Assembly: GCA_038040385.1 (NCBI GenBank)
Contig: JBBPII010000011.1
Location: 1-64,000 of the forward strand
Length of the DNA: 64,000 bases
Reading direction: 5' to 3'
Source of the DNA: Gilichinskyi gelida
GTDB lineage: Bacteria; Acidobacteriota; Thermoanaerobaculia; Gp7-AA8
The position numbers and the translations under genes are program-made. Shown here piece after piece: positions 32,254-41,102 of this stretch (position 1 is the first letter of the stretch; each line of letters starts with the position of its first letter). The notes below the pieces were generated by a model. The model was given only the letters and a program-made list of their open reading frames with translations. It had not been told where the DNA came from and ran no database searches.

Positions 32254-35241
32254 ATGAACAAGTATCGAGTTGCACTGCTGCTCGTGATCAGCATGCTCCT
32301 CGTGGCCGGCGTTGCGCTCGCGCAGACGTCGACAACGGGCGCGGTCCAGGGCACGGTCTCTCAGGGGGGAACGCCGCTTCCCGGCGTGACGGTCGAAGCT
32401 CGCTCGACCGCTCTGCAGGGCGTGCGCACCGAAGTCACCGGCGCCGGCGGATCGTTCCGTTTCAACCAGCTCCCGCCGGGCGAATACACCATTACAGCCA
32501 CCCTTGCAGGCTTCAACACCGTCACCCAGAGGAACGTGGGGGTCGGTCTGAACCGCACCGTGACCCTGGAAGTCTCGATGAGCCCGCAGGTGTCCGAGCA
32601 GATCACTGTCACCGGCGCCGCGCCGGTCGTCGACGTGACCTCCGCGGCTTCCGGCGTCAACGTGACCTCGCAGACGATGCAGTCGCTGCCGATCGGCCGC
32701 AACTTCGTCGCTGCGGCGGCGGTTGCTCCCGGTACGGCGGCTGACGCCACCGGCACCACCGTGTACGGTTCGACCGGCGCGGAGAACAACTACATCATCG
32801 ACGGTCTGAACACCACCGAAGTCGAGCGCGGCCGTCAGGGCAAGCGCGTCAACATCGACTTCATTCAGGAAGTCGAAGTCATGACCGGCGGCCAGCCGGC
32901 CGAGTACGGCCGCATGACCGGCGGCATCATCAACGCCATCACCAAGAGCGGCTCCAACGAGTTCCACGGTGATATCTTCGGCTATAACAGCGGCGGCAGC
33001 CTCAACGCCGACAACGAGACCGCGGCCAAGCGCCCGGCCACTTCCACCACCATCGGCGAAGTGGACAAGTCGTACGACTACGGCGTGAACCTCGGCGGCT
33101 ACATCATGAAGGACCGTCTGTGGTTCTTCGGCGCGTACGATCGCACGCAGGATACGAACCTCAGCATCCGCATCAACACCCCGCTCAACTTCCCGGGCGT
33201 GTTCTCGCTTCCGGTGGGCGGATCGATTGCCAGCGAGGTTACCCGCGACCTCTATGCGGGCAAGCTTTCGCTGGCTGCTACCTCCAGCCACCTGCTGAAC
33301 CTCTCGGTCTTCGGCGACCCCGGTAAGAACGAAGGCGCCATCCTCGCTCTGGCCGGCGCTCCGTCGACCTTCGAGGGCACCAACGAGTTCGGCGGTACCG
33401 ACGCCGTTCTGCGTTACTCCGGCATCTTCGGGACCAGCTGGACGGTCAACGGCGCGGTCGGCCAGCACAAGGAGACGAACGAAGTCAGCGGCGCCGGCAA
33501 GACCATCGGCCGCCTCACTGACCAGACCGTCATCCCCAACGTCGCCTTCGGCGGCTTCGGCTTCGTTCAGGACCAGGAGTTCAAGCGCGACACCTACAAA
33601 GTCGACGTCTCCGCTTTCTTCGGCGGACACCAGTTCAAGTTCGGCGGCGACCGCGAGGACCTGAAGGCGGTGAACACCAACATCTACACCGGTACGGACC
33701 GCGTCCGGAAGCGCTGCCGCACCACCGTGACGGCGGCCGGCTGCCCGGCGGCCAATGTCTTCTACACCCATGAGGGTTACGCCGGCGACGTGACCACGAA
33801 TCCGGCGCTGGTCAACGGAACAGTCATTCCGGCGCTCATCGCCAGCCCGAAGACCGAGAACAACTCGCTCTACGCGCAGGATTCGTGGAAGGTCATGCCC
33901 AACCTCACGCTGAACCTCGGCGTGCGCTGGGAGCAGCAGAAGGTCGGTAACCGCGAAGGCGGTACGGCCATCGACCTCAACGACATGATCGCTCCGCGCC
34001 TCGGACTGATCTGGGACGTGCAGAACAACGGCCGCAGCAAGCTGTATGTGAACTATGGCCGCTTCTTCGAGTCGATCCCGATGGACATCAACCTCCGCTC
34101 CTTCGGCGGCGAGATCTCGGTGCAGGTCAATAACCTCGACCCGACGCCGGGCCACTTCACCCCCGGCACGGTCACGCCGGTGGGCGGCGGCGGCGTTCCG
34201 CAGCAGTCGGGGGGACGCGCCTTCCGCTACCTCGGCGGTCATCTCACCCCGGTCGATCCGGATCTCGAAGGGCAGTACATCGACGAGTACCTCGGCGGCT
34301 ATGACTACGAAATCGCCCCGAACCTGATGGTCGGCATCAAGGGCACCTACCGCGACCTCGGACAGGTGATCGAAGACATGCTGGTCATCTCCGAGGGCGA
34401 CTACTTCATCGCCAACCCGGGCTCGGGCATCGGCAAGGTCGCCGGATACCTCAACGAAGACGAAGTGCCGGCCACGCCGGCGAAGCGCGTGTACAAGGGC
34501 ATCGAACTGCATGCCCAGAAGCGCTTCAGCAACAACTACCAGTTCTTCGCCAGCTACGTGTGGTCGCGTCTCGAAGGCAACTACGACGGCACCTTCCAGG
34601 CTTCGACCGGCCAGCTCGACCCGAACATCAATTCGGCGTACGACTACGGCGACTTTGCAGTCAACAACAGCGGCCTACTCAGCAACGACCGCACGCACAA
34701 CGTCAAGTTCTACGGCAGCTACACCCTTCCGACGGGTTTTGCCAAGGGACTCGACATCGGCGGCGCGTTCAACTACGAGTCGGGTTCGCCGCTCACCGGC
34801 CAGGGCTTCGAGTACGCGGGCTACCGCAACTACGAGTACTACCTGACCGAGCGCGGCGCGCTGGGTCGCGGACCGTCGGACTACGAGGCTGACCTCCACC
34901 TCGGCTATCCGATCCAGTTCGGCGCCAATCGCCTGAGCCTGCTGTTCGACGTGTTCAACGTGTTCAACCGTCAGTCGATCACCACCCTCGACAACCGGAT
35001 GGATCTGTCGAGCGACGCGAACTGCGCGGTCTTCGCCAAGGATGGCGGCAACAAAGTGTGCAATGCCTTCAACGAGTTCGGCATCGGCTTCGGCGGATGG
35101 GCCAACATTCCGGGCACCAACAACCCGGTCGGCAAGTTCGCCGACGCTCGCGCGGCGGCAACGAACCCGGACTTCCTGAAGAAGGGTCTCGCGTTCACCG
35201 GCCTCCGCAGCATCCGTCTGGGAGCGCGCTTCTCGTTCTAG
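32254..35241 (+). CDS. Oar-like TonB-dependent receptor (second)
   Basis: 995 residues. Signal peptide ends VALAQ (about 24), followed by a regulatory-like domain (TGAVQGTVSQGGTPLPGVTV, then GSFRFNQLPPGEYT), plug domain (QSLPIGRNFVAAA, NYIIDGLNTTE, GRMTGGIINAITKSG) and beta-barrel ending with LGARFSF, whose terminal Phe fits the outer-membrane insertion signal. Only distantly alike to the receptor at 26992. Codon use is noticeably regular, with ATC, CTC and GGC throughout, suggesting strong expression. TAGGAG ribosome site. Ends at a clear terminator, so it is probably monocistronic. Confidence 0.92.
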   Translation: MNKYRVALLLVISMLLVAGVALAQTSTTGAVQGTVSQGGTPLPGVTVEARSTALQGVRTEVTGAGGSFRFNQLPPGEYTITATLAGFNTVTQRNVGVGLNRTVTLEVSMSPQVSEQITVTGAAPVVDVTSAASGVNVTSQTMQSLPIGRNFVAAAAVAPGTAADATGTTVYGSTGAENNYIIDGLNTTEVERGRQGKRVNIDFIQEVEVMTGGQPAEYGRMTGGIINAITKSGSNEFHGDIFGYNSGGSLNADNETAAKRPATSTTIGEVDKSYDYGVNLGGYIMKDRLWFFGAYDRTQDTNLSIRINTPLNFPGVFSLPVGGSIASEVTRDLYAGKLSLAATSSHLLNLSVFGDPGKNEGAILALAGAPSTFEGTNEFGGTDAVLRYSGIFGTSWTVNGAVGQHKETNEVSGAGKTIGRLTDQTVIPNVAFGGFGFVQDQEFKRDTYKVDVSAFFGGHQFKFGGDREDLKAVNTNIYTGTDRVRKRCRTTVTAAGCPAANVFYTHEGYAGDVTTNPALVNGTVIPALIASPKTENNSLYAQDSWKVMPNLTLNLGVRWEQQKVGNREGGTAIDLNDMIAPRLGLIWDVQNNGRSKLYVNYGRFFESIPMDINLRSFGGEISVQVNNLDPTPGHFTPGTVTPVGGGGVPQQSGGRAFRYLGGHLTPVDPDLEGQYIDEYLGGYDYEIAPNLMVGIKGTYRDLGQVIEDMLVISEGDYFIANPGSGIGKVAGYLNEDEVPATPAKRVYKGIELHAQKRFSNNYQFFASYVWSRLEGNYDGTFQASTGQLDPNINSAYDYGDFAVNNSGLLSNDRTHNVKFYGSYTLPTGFAKGLDIGGAFNYESGSPLTGQGFEYAGYRNYEYYLTERGALGRGPSDYEADLHLGYPIQFGANRLSLLFDVFNVFNRQSITTLDNRMDLSSDANCAVFAKDGGNKVCNAFNEFGIGFGGWANIPGTNNPVGKFADARAAATNPDFLKKGLAFTGLRSIRLGARFSF

Positions 35242-35266
35242 TGTCGTAAATCACCCGTTGTATCCT

Positions 35267-35297
35267 GAGGGCCCCCAATCGGGGGCCCTCACGTTTT
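35267..35297 (+). terminator. Rho-independent terminator after the second receptor
   Basis: Ten-base perfect stem GAGGGCCCCC (35267-35276) / GGGGGCCCTC (35281-35290), loop AATC, followed by ACGTTTT. The tail touches the start of the next gene. Confidence 0.85.
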
Positions 35298-35298
35298 G

Positions 35299-37635
35299 AT
35301 GCGGAAGATCGCCCTCCTTCTCCTCATCGTCCTCGCTGCGCTGGCAACGATCTTCATCCGCATCCAGCCGCGCGGACAGGCAACCATCTTCCGCCGCGGC
35401 GACCGCCTCACGCTCCGCGCGCAGCGGATCTACATCCGCCCGCTCGCCTACCACTCCCGCTGCCGCGCTCCCATCGCCGGCGGAGGGCTGACGCTCGATA
35501 CGAACGACGAGGGCGTGAGCGCGACCGGCGACGAGTTTCCGGTCCGCGTCCGCTTCACCTACCAGCTTCCGGCGGCAGTGCCGCGCAATTGGCAGCCGAA
35601 CGACTGGTGCATGGCGCTCGACGGCGAGGTGGGCGGAACCATCCACCGATGGGCGGCCGGCGAATCCGCCGACGCCCTGCTCGACCGCCGCGCGGCCGGC
35701 GACCGCGCCGCCGCCGTCATCGCGCGCGAAGTCGCAGCCGTCCGTCCGGCAAACGTCTCCGTCCGTATCGAGCTGCCGCCCGGGTTCGAACGGCTTCGCG
35801 CCGTCGAGGATGTTGCCGCTCACGCCCGGCGCACGAGGCCGGTCATCTTCATCGGTCTCGACGGCGCCGATTGGGAGTTGCTCGACACGTACATGCAGTC
35901 CGGCGCCATGCCGGTTCTCAAACGGCTCGTCGCCGAAGGGGCGGGCGGCGTGCTGGAAACGGAGCATCCGCCGCTCTCGCCGATCCTCTGGACCACGATG
36001 ATGACCGGCGCCGGCCCGCTCGAGCACGAGATCCTCGACTTCACCCGCTTCAACCCCGTCACCCACGAGAAAGAGCCGATCACCAGCGACGAGCGGCGCG
36101 CGCCGTCGATCTGGAACATGGCGACGGCCGGCGGCAAGCAGACGGCCGTCTTCGGATTGTGGGCCACGTATGCCGCGGAGCCGGTGCACGGCATCAACGT
36201 CACCGATCGCCTGGCGAACTTTCTGTACACCGACGCGCAGAAGCCGGCCGGCGTCGTCTACCCGCCGTCACGGCAGTCATGGGCCGAGGCGATGGTCGAT
36301 GAGGCGGAGCGAAGCGTGACCGCGGAGCGGCTGCGCCGCTATCTGCCGTCGCTCACCGACGCCGAGGTCGGCGCGCTGGCGAAGGTCGAGAACCCCTACG
36401 CGCAGCCCGACGCCGCGCTGCGCCGAATCCTGGTCGAGACGGAGATCTATCGCCGGCTGTCGTCCGATTACCTCGCCGGGCGCCGCGCGCTTCCCGACCT
36501 CTCCATCATCTATTTACAGGGCACCGACACCATCGGCCACGTCTTCGCGCCGTTCGCCCCACCGAAACAGCCTGAAGTCTCGCAGGCGGACTACGAACGC
36601 TTTCACGCCGTGCCGGAGCGGTATTTCCGAGAGGTCGACGCGCTACTCGGCGAGTATGTGGCGATCGCCACGCGACACGGCGCGGTGCTGTTGATCGCCT
36701 CCGACCACGGCTTCCGCTGGCGCGAAGGGCGGCCGACGTCGATCTCCAGCACCGCCACCGCCACCGCGGCGAAGTGGCACCGCAACGAAGGCATCTATCT
36801 ATTGTGGGGACCGGGTATCCAGCCGATGCCGAATCATCTGTTGCGCGGCGGGGTGCGGCAGGTCTGCGCCACGCTCCTCGCGCTCGCCGGCCTGCCGGCG
36901 GCCGCGAATACCACCGCCCCGCTCGCGCCGGCGATCGCTTCGCCGACGTCGATCGACTATCGCCGCCACTTCACTTCAGCCGCCCCCCCACCCGCGCCGG
37001 CGAGCAACCAGGCCTCGAGCGAAGAGATCGCCAAGCTCCGCGCGCTGGGCTACATCGGCTCCACGGAATCGACGCGACCGGCGACCGCGACCGGCGAGAC
37101 CAAAACCGCCGGCGCGTACAACAACGAAGGCCTCATCCTCCGGCAGCAGCATCGGATCGACGACGCGCTGCGCGCGTTCGCGCGCGCGCGGGCCATCGAT
37201 CCGCGCTATGCGTCGGCGATGTGGAACGAGAGCGAGACGCTGTTCGACGCCGGGCGGGACGTCGATCGCGCCGACGCGCTGCTGATCGAGGCCATGAAGA
37301 GCGGCCTGTCCGACGGCGTGAAGTTCGTCATCGCGCGGTCGATCGCCTACAACCGCTCCGGCCGCGCTGCCCGCGCGCTCGCGCTGATCGACGCCTCCGT
37401 CAGCGCGTTCCCTGACGATCCCGAGCTGCGCCTCTTTCGCGGCCGTTATCGGATGGATCGCCATGACTGCGCCGGCGCGCTCGAAGACTTTCGCGCCGTG
37501 ACGCGCGCCCGCCCGAACGACGCGTTGGCGTGGGCCTCGACAGGCTTCGCGCAGATGTGCGTGGGCGACGCCGACGGCGGACGAGAGAGCCTCGCGCGGG
37601 CGCATCAGCTCGATCCGCGCATCCCGCTGCCGTAG
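35299..37635 (+). CDS. Type I phosphodiesterase-like protein fused to TPR repeats
   Basis: 778 residues. One N-terminal membrane helix (about 2-20), then an alkaline-phosphatase-superfamily domain: VIFIGLDGADW (metal Asp, about 188), LSPILWTTMMTG (nucleophile Thr, about 234), GTDTIGHVFAPF and ASDHGFRWREG (metals, about 470). This matches type I phosphodiesterase/nucleotide pyrophosphatase proteins. From about 590 come TPR-like repeats (AYNNEGLILRQQHRIDDALR). Periplasmic by topology. Architecture parallels the sulfatase-TPR on the other side of the receptor. A TTG just before the ATG is an alternative start. Substrate unknown. Confidence 0.85.
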   Translation: MRKIALLLLIVLAALATIFIRIQPRGQATIFRRGDRLTLRAQRIYIRPLAYHSRCRAPIAGGGLTLDTNDEGVSATGDEFPVRVRFTYQLPAAVPRNWQPNDWCMALDGEVGGTIHRWAAGESADALLDRRAAGDRAAAVIAREVAAVRPANVSVRIELPPGFERLRAVEDVAAHARRTRPVIFIGLDGADWELLDTYMQSGAMPVLKRLVAEGAGGVLETEHPPLSPILWTTMMTGAGPLEHEILDFTRFNPVTHEKEPITSDERRAPSIWNMATAGGKQTAVFGLWATYAAEPVHGINVTDRLANFLYTDAQKPAGVVYPPSRQSWAEAMVDEAERSVTAERLRRYLPSLTDAEVGALAKVENPYAQPDAALRRILVETEIYRRLSSDYLAGRRALPDLSIIYLQGTDTIGHVFAPFAPPKQPEVSQADYERFHAVPERYFREVDALLGEYVAIATRHGAVLLIASDHGFRWREGRPTSISSTATATAAKWHRNEGIYLLWGPGIQPMPNHLLRGGVRQVCATLLALAGLPAAANTTAPLAPAIASPTSIDYRRHFTSAAPPPAPASNQASSEEIAKLRALGYIGSTESTRPATATGETKTAGAYNNEGLILRQQHRIDDALRAFARARAIDPRYASAMWNESETLFDAGRDVDRADALLIEAMKSGLSDGVKFVIARSIAYNRSGRAARALALIDASVSAFPDDPELRLFRGRYRMDRHDCAGALEDFRAVTRARPNDALAWASTGFAQMCVGDADGGRESLARAHQLDPRIPLP

Positions 37636-37643
37636 CCGCGCGA

Positions 37644-37751
37644 GCGGAGCGCCGGCGTCCTCGCCGGCTGGCTCGCAGGCGTCCGCGCCTGCGTTCTCGA
37701 GAGGCGGCGAGGGCGCCGCCTGGCCAGCCGCCGAGGACGGCGGCGTTCCTA
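37644..37751. repeat. REP-like repeat, GGAGCGCCGGCGTCC family
   Basis: Begins GCGGAGCGCCGGCGTCCTCG and ends GAGGACGGCGGCGTTCC, with internal GCAGGCGTCCGCGCCTGC hairpin. Separates the convergent phosphodiesterase-TPR and VWA genes. A second copy is at 51063-51160. Confidence 0.85.
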
Positions 37752-39347
37752 CAGCCGGACCTTCTGCACCGCGGTGCCGATCTCGTTGGAGAGATCGTCG
37801 CGCAGCGTCACGGCGATGGTGAACTCGCCTCCTTCGAGGCGCACGTTCATCCTGTAGCGAAAGACGTCGGCGATGGCCCCCGCGCGCTGCTCCTCGGTGA
37901 AGGCGAGGTCCTGGGTCTTGTGGTGAAAGCCGACGTTCTTTCCCTTGCCGTCGAAGATCGACAGATAGACGTGCACCCGGCCGGCGTAACGGCCCTGGCT
38001 CGGCAGCAGCGTCACCTTCGACATCGGCATCGCCGCGAGGATGGAGACTACCGGCTTGCCGTCCGTCGCCGGCGTCGTACCGAGGTTCACCGTCACCGGC
38101 ACAGCGGCGGCCGGCTGCAGAAGGGAGATGCGGAGGCGAAGCAACTGCTCGAGGCGCTCGTCGGGTGAGAGGTCGACGTAGCCCTGGCGATGCGACAGAC
38201 GCAGGCCGGAACGCTTCACCCGCACCGTGATCCGGTGGTAGTGGCCATCGTCGTCGTGCGACGGCGTGTAGCCGAGGAGGTAGTAGCGCGACGACGCGGC
38301 GTTGACGGCATTGTACGAATCACGGACTTCGTTCGACGCCAGGTACAGGCCTCCGGTGCCGGCGGCGAGCCGGAACGGCGTCGAGACATCGGCGGTATCG
38401 GCGGACGCGGTGAAACCGATACCCGCCTGTCTGGCCACCGACGAGCCCAACCCCGAGGAGTGGTTCTGCACGTCGTGCTGCACGGCCGCCATCTGGTGCG
38501 GCGAAGCGTTCAGCACGTGGATGCTGGTGTTGGCGGCGTTGGCCTCGCGGACGGCGGCGTCGATGAGCTTGGCGATGACGGCCTTGGTGTCCTGCAGTTC
38601 GCGGTCCGCGCCGCGATCGAACAGGCCGAAGGCGGTATTGATGTCCATCGCGCCGGTCAGGAGCACGATCAGCTTCTTTCCCTCGGAGGTGGCGAACGCG
38701 CGCGCGGCGTCCACCAGGCCGCGCGCGGTGTTGGTCATCGAGCGCGCGTTCCGCGTGGTCCGCTCCCGCGACTCGAAGGCGGCGCTCGCCGCGAAGTCGC
38801 TGGGGCGCCCCGCCTGATTCATGGAATCGGAAACGAATGACCGGTCCATGTCGTCGCGGAGCGCGGTCGTGGCGGCCTTGCGCACCCGCGCCACCGCGCC
38901 GTGAATGACCGCCTTGTCGGTCGTAAATGTCTGCAACAGCTCGAGCTGCTGCCCGATCATCCCGATGGCCCATTCGTACGTGCCGTCGAAGGTCTCGTCG
39001 ATGAAGGCGTCGAGCTTGTCCAGCGCCGCGTTCCGGTCACGCTTGTCGATGTAATTGTTGTCGACGAGGAGGATCAGCTTCCGGCGGAATTGAAGGTCGC
39101 GGGATGCGCGCGGGTCCGCGGAGCGCACCGCATTCTCGATCACCGCGAAGTTGGTGATGGTCTGCGGCTGGTTGTCTTCGAAGATCTCGAAGTCGTCTTT
39201 GATGAGATCGGCGACCGAGTTGCCCGAGGCGTCGATGGCGGCGACGTCGACGTTGATCACCTTCACGTCGACACGCGTCGTGATCTGCGCGAACGACGGC
39301 AGGGCCGCAAGGAGAACGAGCGCAGCGGTGGAGTGAAGCCTGGTCAC
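37749..39347 (-). CDS. Secreted VWFA-related Acidobacterial protein (paralogue 3)
   Basis: 532 residues. Signal peptide ends LPSFAQ; INVDVAAIDASGNSVADL and DDFEIFEDNQPQTITNF follow, then the VWA-like domain with LLVDNNYIDK at the MIDAS position and the C-terminal sandwich ending EIGTAVQKVRL. The middle has YLLGYTPSHDDDGHYH and VYLSIFDGKGKNVGFHHK, shared with paralogue 4. The start codon is a GTG (39345-39347) without a clear ribosome site; coupling to the gene 17 bases upstream could explain this. Closest relative in the window is 39364-41010. Confidence 0.85.
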   Translation of the reverse strand: MTRLHSTAALVLLAALPSFAQITTRVDVKVINVDVAAIDASGNSVADLIKDDFEIFEDNQPQTITNFAVIENAVRSADPRASRDLQFRRKLILLVDNNYIDKRDRNAALDKLDAFIDETFDGTYEWAIGMIGQQLELLQTFTTDKAVIHGAVARVRKAATTALRDDMDRSFVSDSMNQAGRPSDFAASAAFESRERTTRNARSMTNTARGLVDAARAFATSEGKKLIVLLTGAMDINTAFGLFDRGADRELQDTKAVIAKLIDAAVREANAANTSIHVLNASPHQMAAVQHDVQNHSSGLGSSVARQAGIGFTASADTADVSTPFRLAAGTGGLYLASNEVRDSYNAVNAASSRYYLLGYTPSHDDDGHYHRITVRVKRSGLRLSHRQGYVDLSPDERLEQLLRLRISLLQPAAAVPVTVNLGTTPATDGKPVVSILAAMPMSKVTLLPSQGRYAGRVHVYLSIFDGKGKNVGFHHKTQDLAFTEEQRAGAIADVFRYRMNVRLEGGEFTIAVTLRDDLSNEIGTAVQKVRL

Positions 39348-39363
39348 GGGGGAAATCGCCTGG

Positions 39364-41010
39364 TCAGAGCTTCACTGCTTCGACTGCACTCCCCATCTCG
39401 TTCGACAACTCGTCGCGGAGAGTCACCACCACCGTGAACTCCCCTTTTCCCTGCAGCCGGACGTTCATCGTGTAGTGGAAGGTCTCGCGCTCCGCGTCGC
39501 GGAGCTGATCGGACGAGAGCGTCACTTCCTGGGTCTGATGGTGGAAGCCGATGTTCCGCCCGCTGCGATCGAACACCGAGACGTAGACGTGCACTCGGCC
39601 GACGTAGCCGTCGTCCCTGGGAATGACGGTGACCTTGTCCAACTGCAGGCCGGCGCGGACGGGAAGCACGAGGTGGTCGGTTCGGCTCTTCGCCACGCCG
39701 ACGTCGACCTTCACCGGCAGCGTACCGATGGCGCGGTCGAACGTGGCGCGCGCGCGGAGCATCCCCTCCAGGCGGTCGTCGGAAGTCAGGTCGTAGTAGC
39801 CGACGCGGTTGGCGACGCGCACGCCGGAGCGTTTCACCCGCACCTTGATGGAGTGGTACTGGCGGTCGCCGTGATGGGAGGCCGGCGAATAGCCGAGCGA
39901 ATAGAAGTTCGCCGTCTGGTGGTCGATGCGCTGCACCGAGGCCACGATGTCGTTCGACGGCAGGTACATGCCGCCTGTGCCCAGCGCCAGAGAAAGCGGC
40001 GCGGAGTCGACGTCGGTGGTGTCGACGGGATCCTTGCCGCCGCCTTCGCGGAAGAGATTTTCGATGCGGATCCCGGAGGTGCGATTCGCCACGTCGTGCT
40101 GCGGCGCCTGCATGCCGCGGGTCCGGCCGTTCAGCACATGGATGGTGAAGTTCGCCGCGTTGACCTCGCGCACCATGCCGTCGATGAGCTTCGCCATCTC
40201 CAGACGGGTCTGCTCGAGCTCCCGGTCGCCCGCCGAGTCATAGGCCTTGAAGCTGGTATTCAGCTCCATCCCACCGGTGAGGAGGAGGATGTACTTCTTG
40301 CCCACGTCGGCGGAATGCGCGCGGGCCATCTCCGCCACCGCCCGCGCGGTGTTGGTGACCGTCAGCAGGTTCCGGAACGTCTGCTCCCGCGAGCTGAACC
40401 GCACCGCCTCGCCGTAGTCGTAGCTGGTGGCGAGGTCGAGGTGCCGCCGCGTGCGGTCGGAGAGGATGGAGCGGTCGATCTCGTGGTGCACGAAGAAGGT
40501 GGACGTGGCGCGGGCGCGATCGAACGCGGCGTGAATGGCGGCGACGTCCGTGGTGAACGGCTGCACGATCTCAGCGGCGTGGCCGACGACCACCACTCCC
40601 CATTCCGCGCCGAACCGCGAGGTCACGTACTTCTCCATCTTGGTGAGCGCGATGTTCCGCTCCGCCTTCTCGATGTAGTTGTTGTCGATAACCAGCAGGA
40701 TCTTGCGGCGGAACTCCTCCGGCACTTCGCCTGCCGGCGTGCCGGGGGCGGGACTGGTGCCGTCGCCCACCGCGGAGTCGCGCACGACGTAGAAGTTGGT
40801 GATCTTCTGCATCGCGCCGTCCTCGAAGAGCTCGAAGTCCGCCTTGGTCAGATCGGTCACCGGCTTGCCGTCCATGTCGGTCACCGTGACGTCGACGTTG
40901 ACCACCTGCACCTCGACGTGCGCCGTCAGCGGCGGCAGCGGCCCGATGCTCTGGGCGGGCAGCGTGGAGGACAGCAACAGCAATGCAACAGCGATCGCGG
41001 ATCTGCGCAT
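39364..41010 (-). CDS. Secreted VWFA-related Acidobacterial protein (paralogue 4)
   Basis: 548 residues. Signal peptide ends LPAQ; VNVDVTVTDMDGKPVTDL and DFELFEDGAMQKITNFYVV follow. MIDAS position reads LVIDNNYIEK. It shares with paralogue 3 the C-terminal VYVSVFDRSGRNIGFHHQTQE stretch (split by a few changes) and the ending EMGSAVEAVKL. The ATG at 41008-41010 directly precedes the hydrophobic signal. A GTGGGACGG palindrome lies upstream. First gene of a two-gene unit with paralogue 3; together with 23541-26892 they bracket the receptor/phosphatase genes. Confidence 0.85.
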   Translation of the reverse strand: MRRSAIAVALLLLSSTLPAQSIGPLPPLTAHVEVQVVNVDVTVTDMDGKPVTDLTKADFELFEDGAMQKITNFYVVRDSAVGDGTSPAPGTPAGEVPEEFRRKILLVIDNNYIEKAERNIALTKMEKYVTSRFGAEWGVVVVGHAAEIVQPFTTDVAAIHAAFDRARATSTFFVHHEIDRSILSDRTRRHLDLATSYDYGEAVRFSSREQTFRNLLTVTNTARAVAEMARAHSADVGKKYILLLTGGMELNTSFKAYDSAGDRELEQTRLEMAKLIDGMVREVNAANFTIHVLNGRTRGMQAPQHDVANRTSGIRIENLFREGGGKDPVDTTDVDSAPLSLALGTGGMYLPSNDIVASVQRIDHQTANFYSLGYSPASHHGDRQYHSIKVRVKRSGVRVANRVGYYDLTSDDRLEGMLRARATFDRAIGTLPVKVDVGVAKSRTDHLVLPVRAGLQLDKVTVIPRDDGYVGRVHVYVSVFDRSGRNIGFHHQTQEVTLSSDQLRDAERETFHYTMNVRLQGKGEFTVVVTLRDELSNEMGSAVEAVKL

Positions 41011-41048
41011 CGGGCACCCCTCTATCGATTCGTGGATTGTATGCCTCT

Positions 41049-41097
41049 GTGGGACGGACGCTCCAGCCCGTCCGACGGGTTGGAGAACCCGTCCCAC
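41049..41097. repeat. Palindromic repeat GTGGGACGG / CCGTCCCAC
   Basis: Nine-base perfect arms at 41049-41057 and 41089-41097, with a second CCAGCCCGTCC...GGTTGGAGAACC inner symmetry. Lies between the carboxylase 3' end and the VWA gene start. Confidence 0.8.
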
Positions 41098-41102
41098 ATT
41101 GT

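Noticed and set aside
32125..34512. 795-codon minus-strand frame opposite the second TonB receptor
   Set aside because: Shadow of a highly biased gene; Val/Asp/Glu/Arg-rich composition with no recognisable fold.
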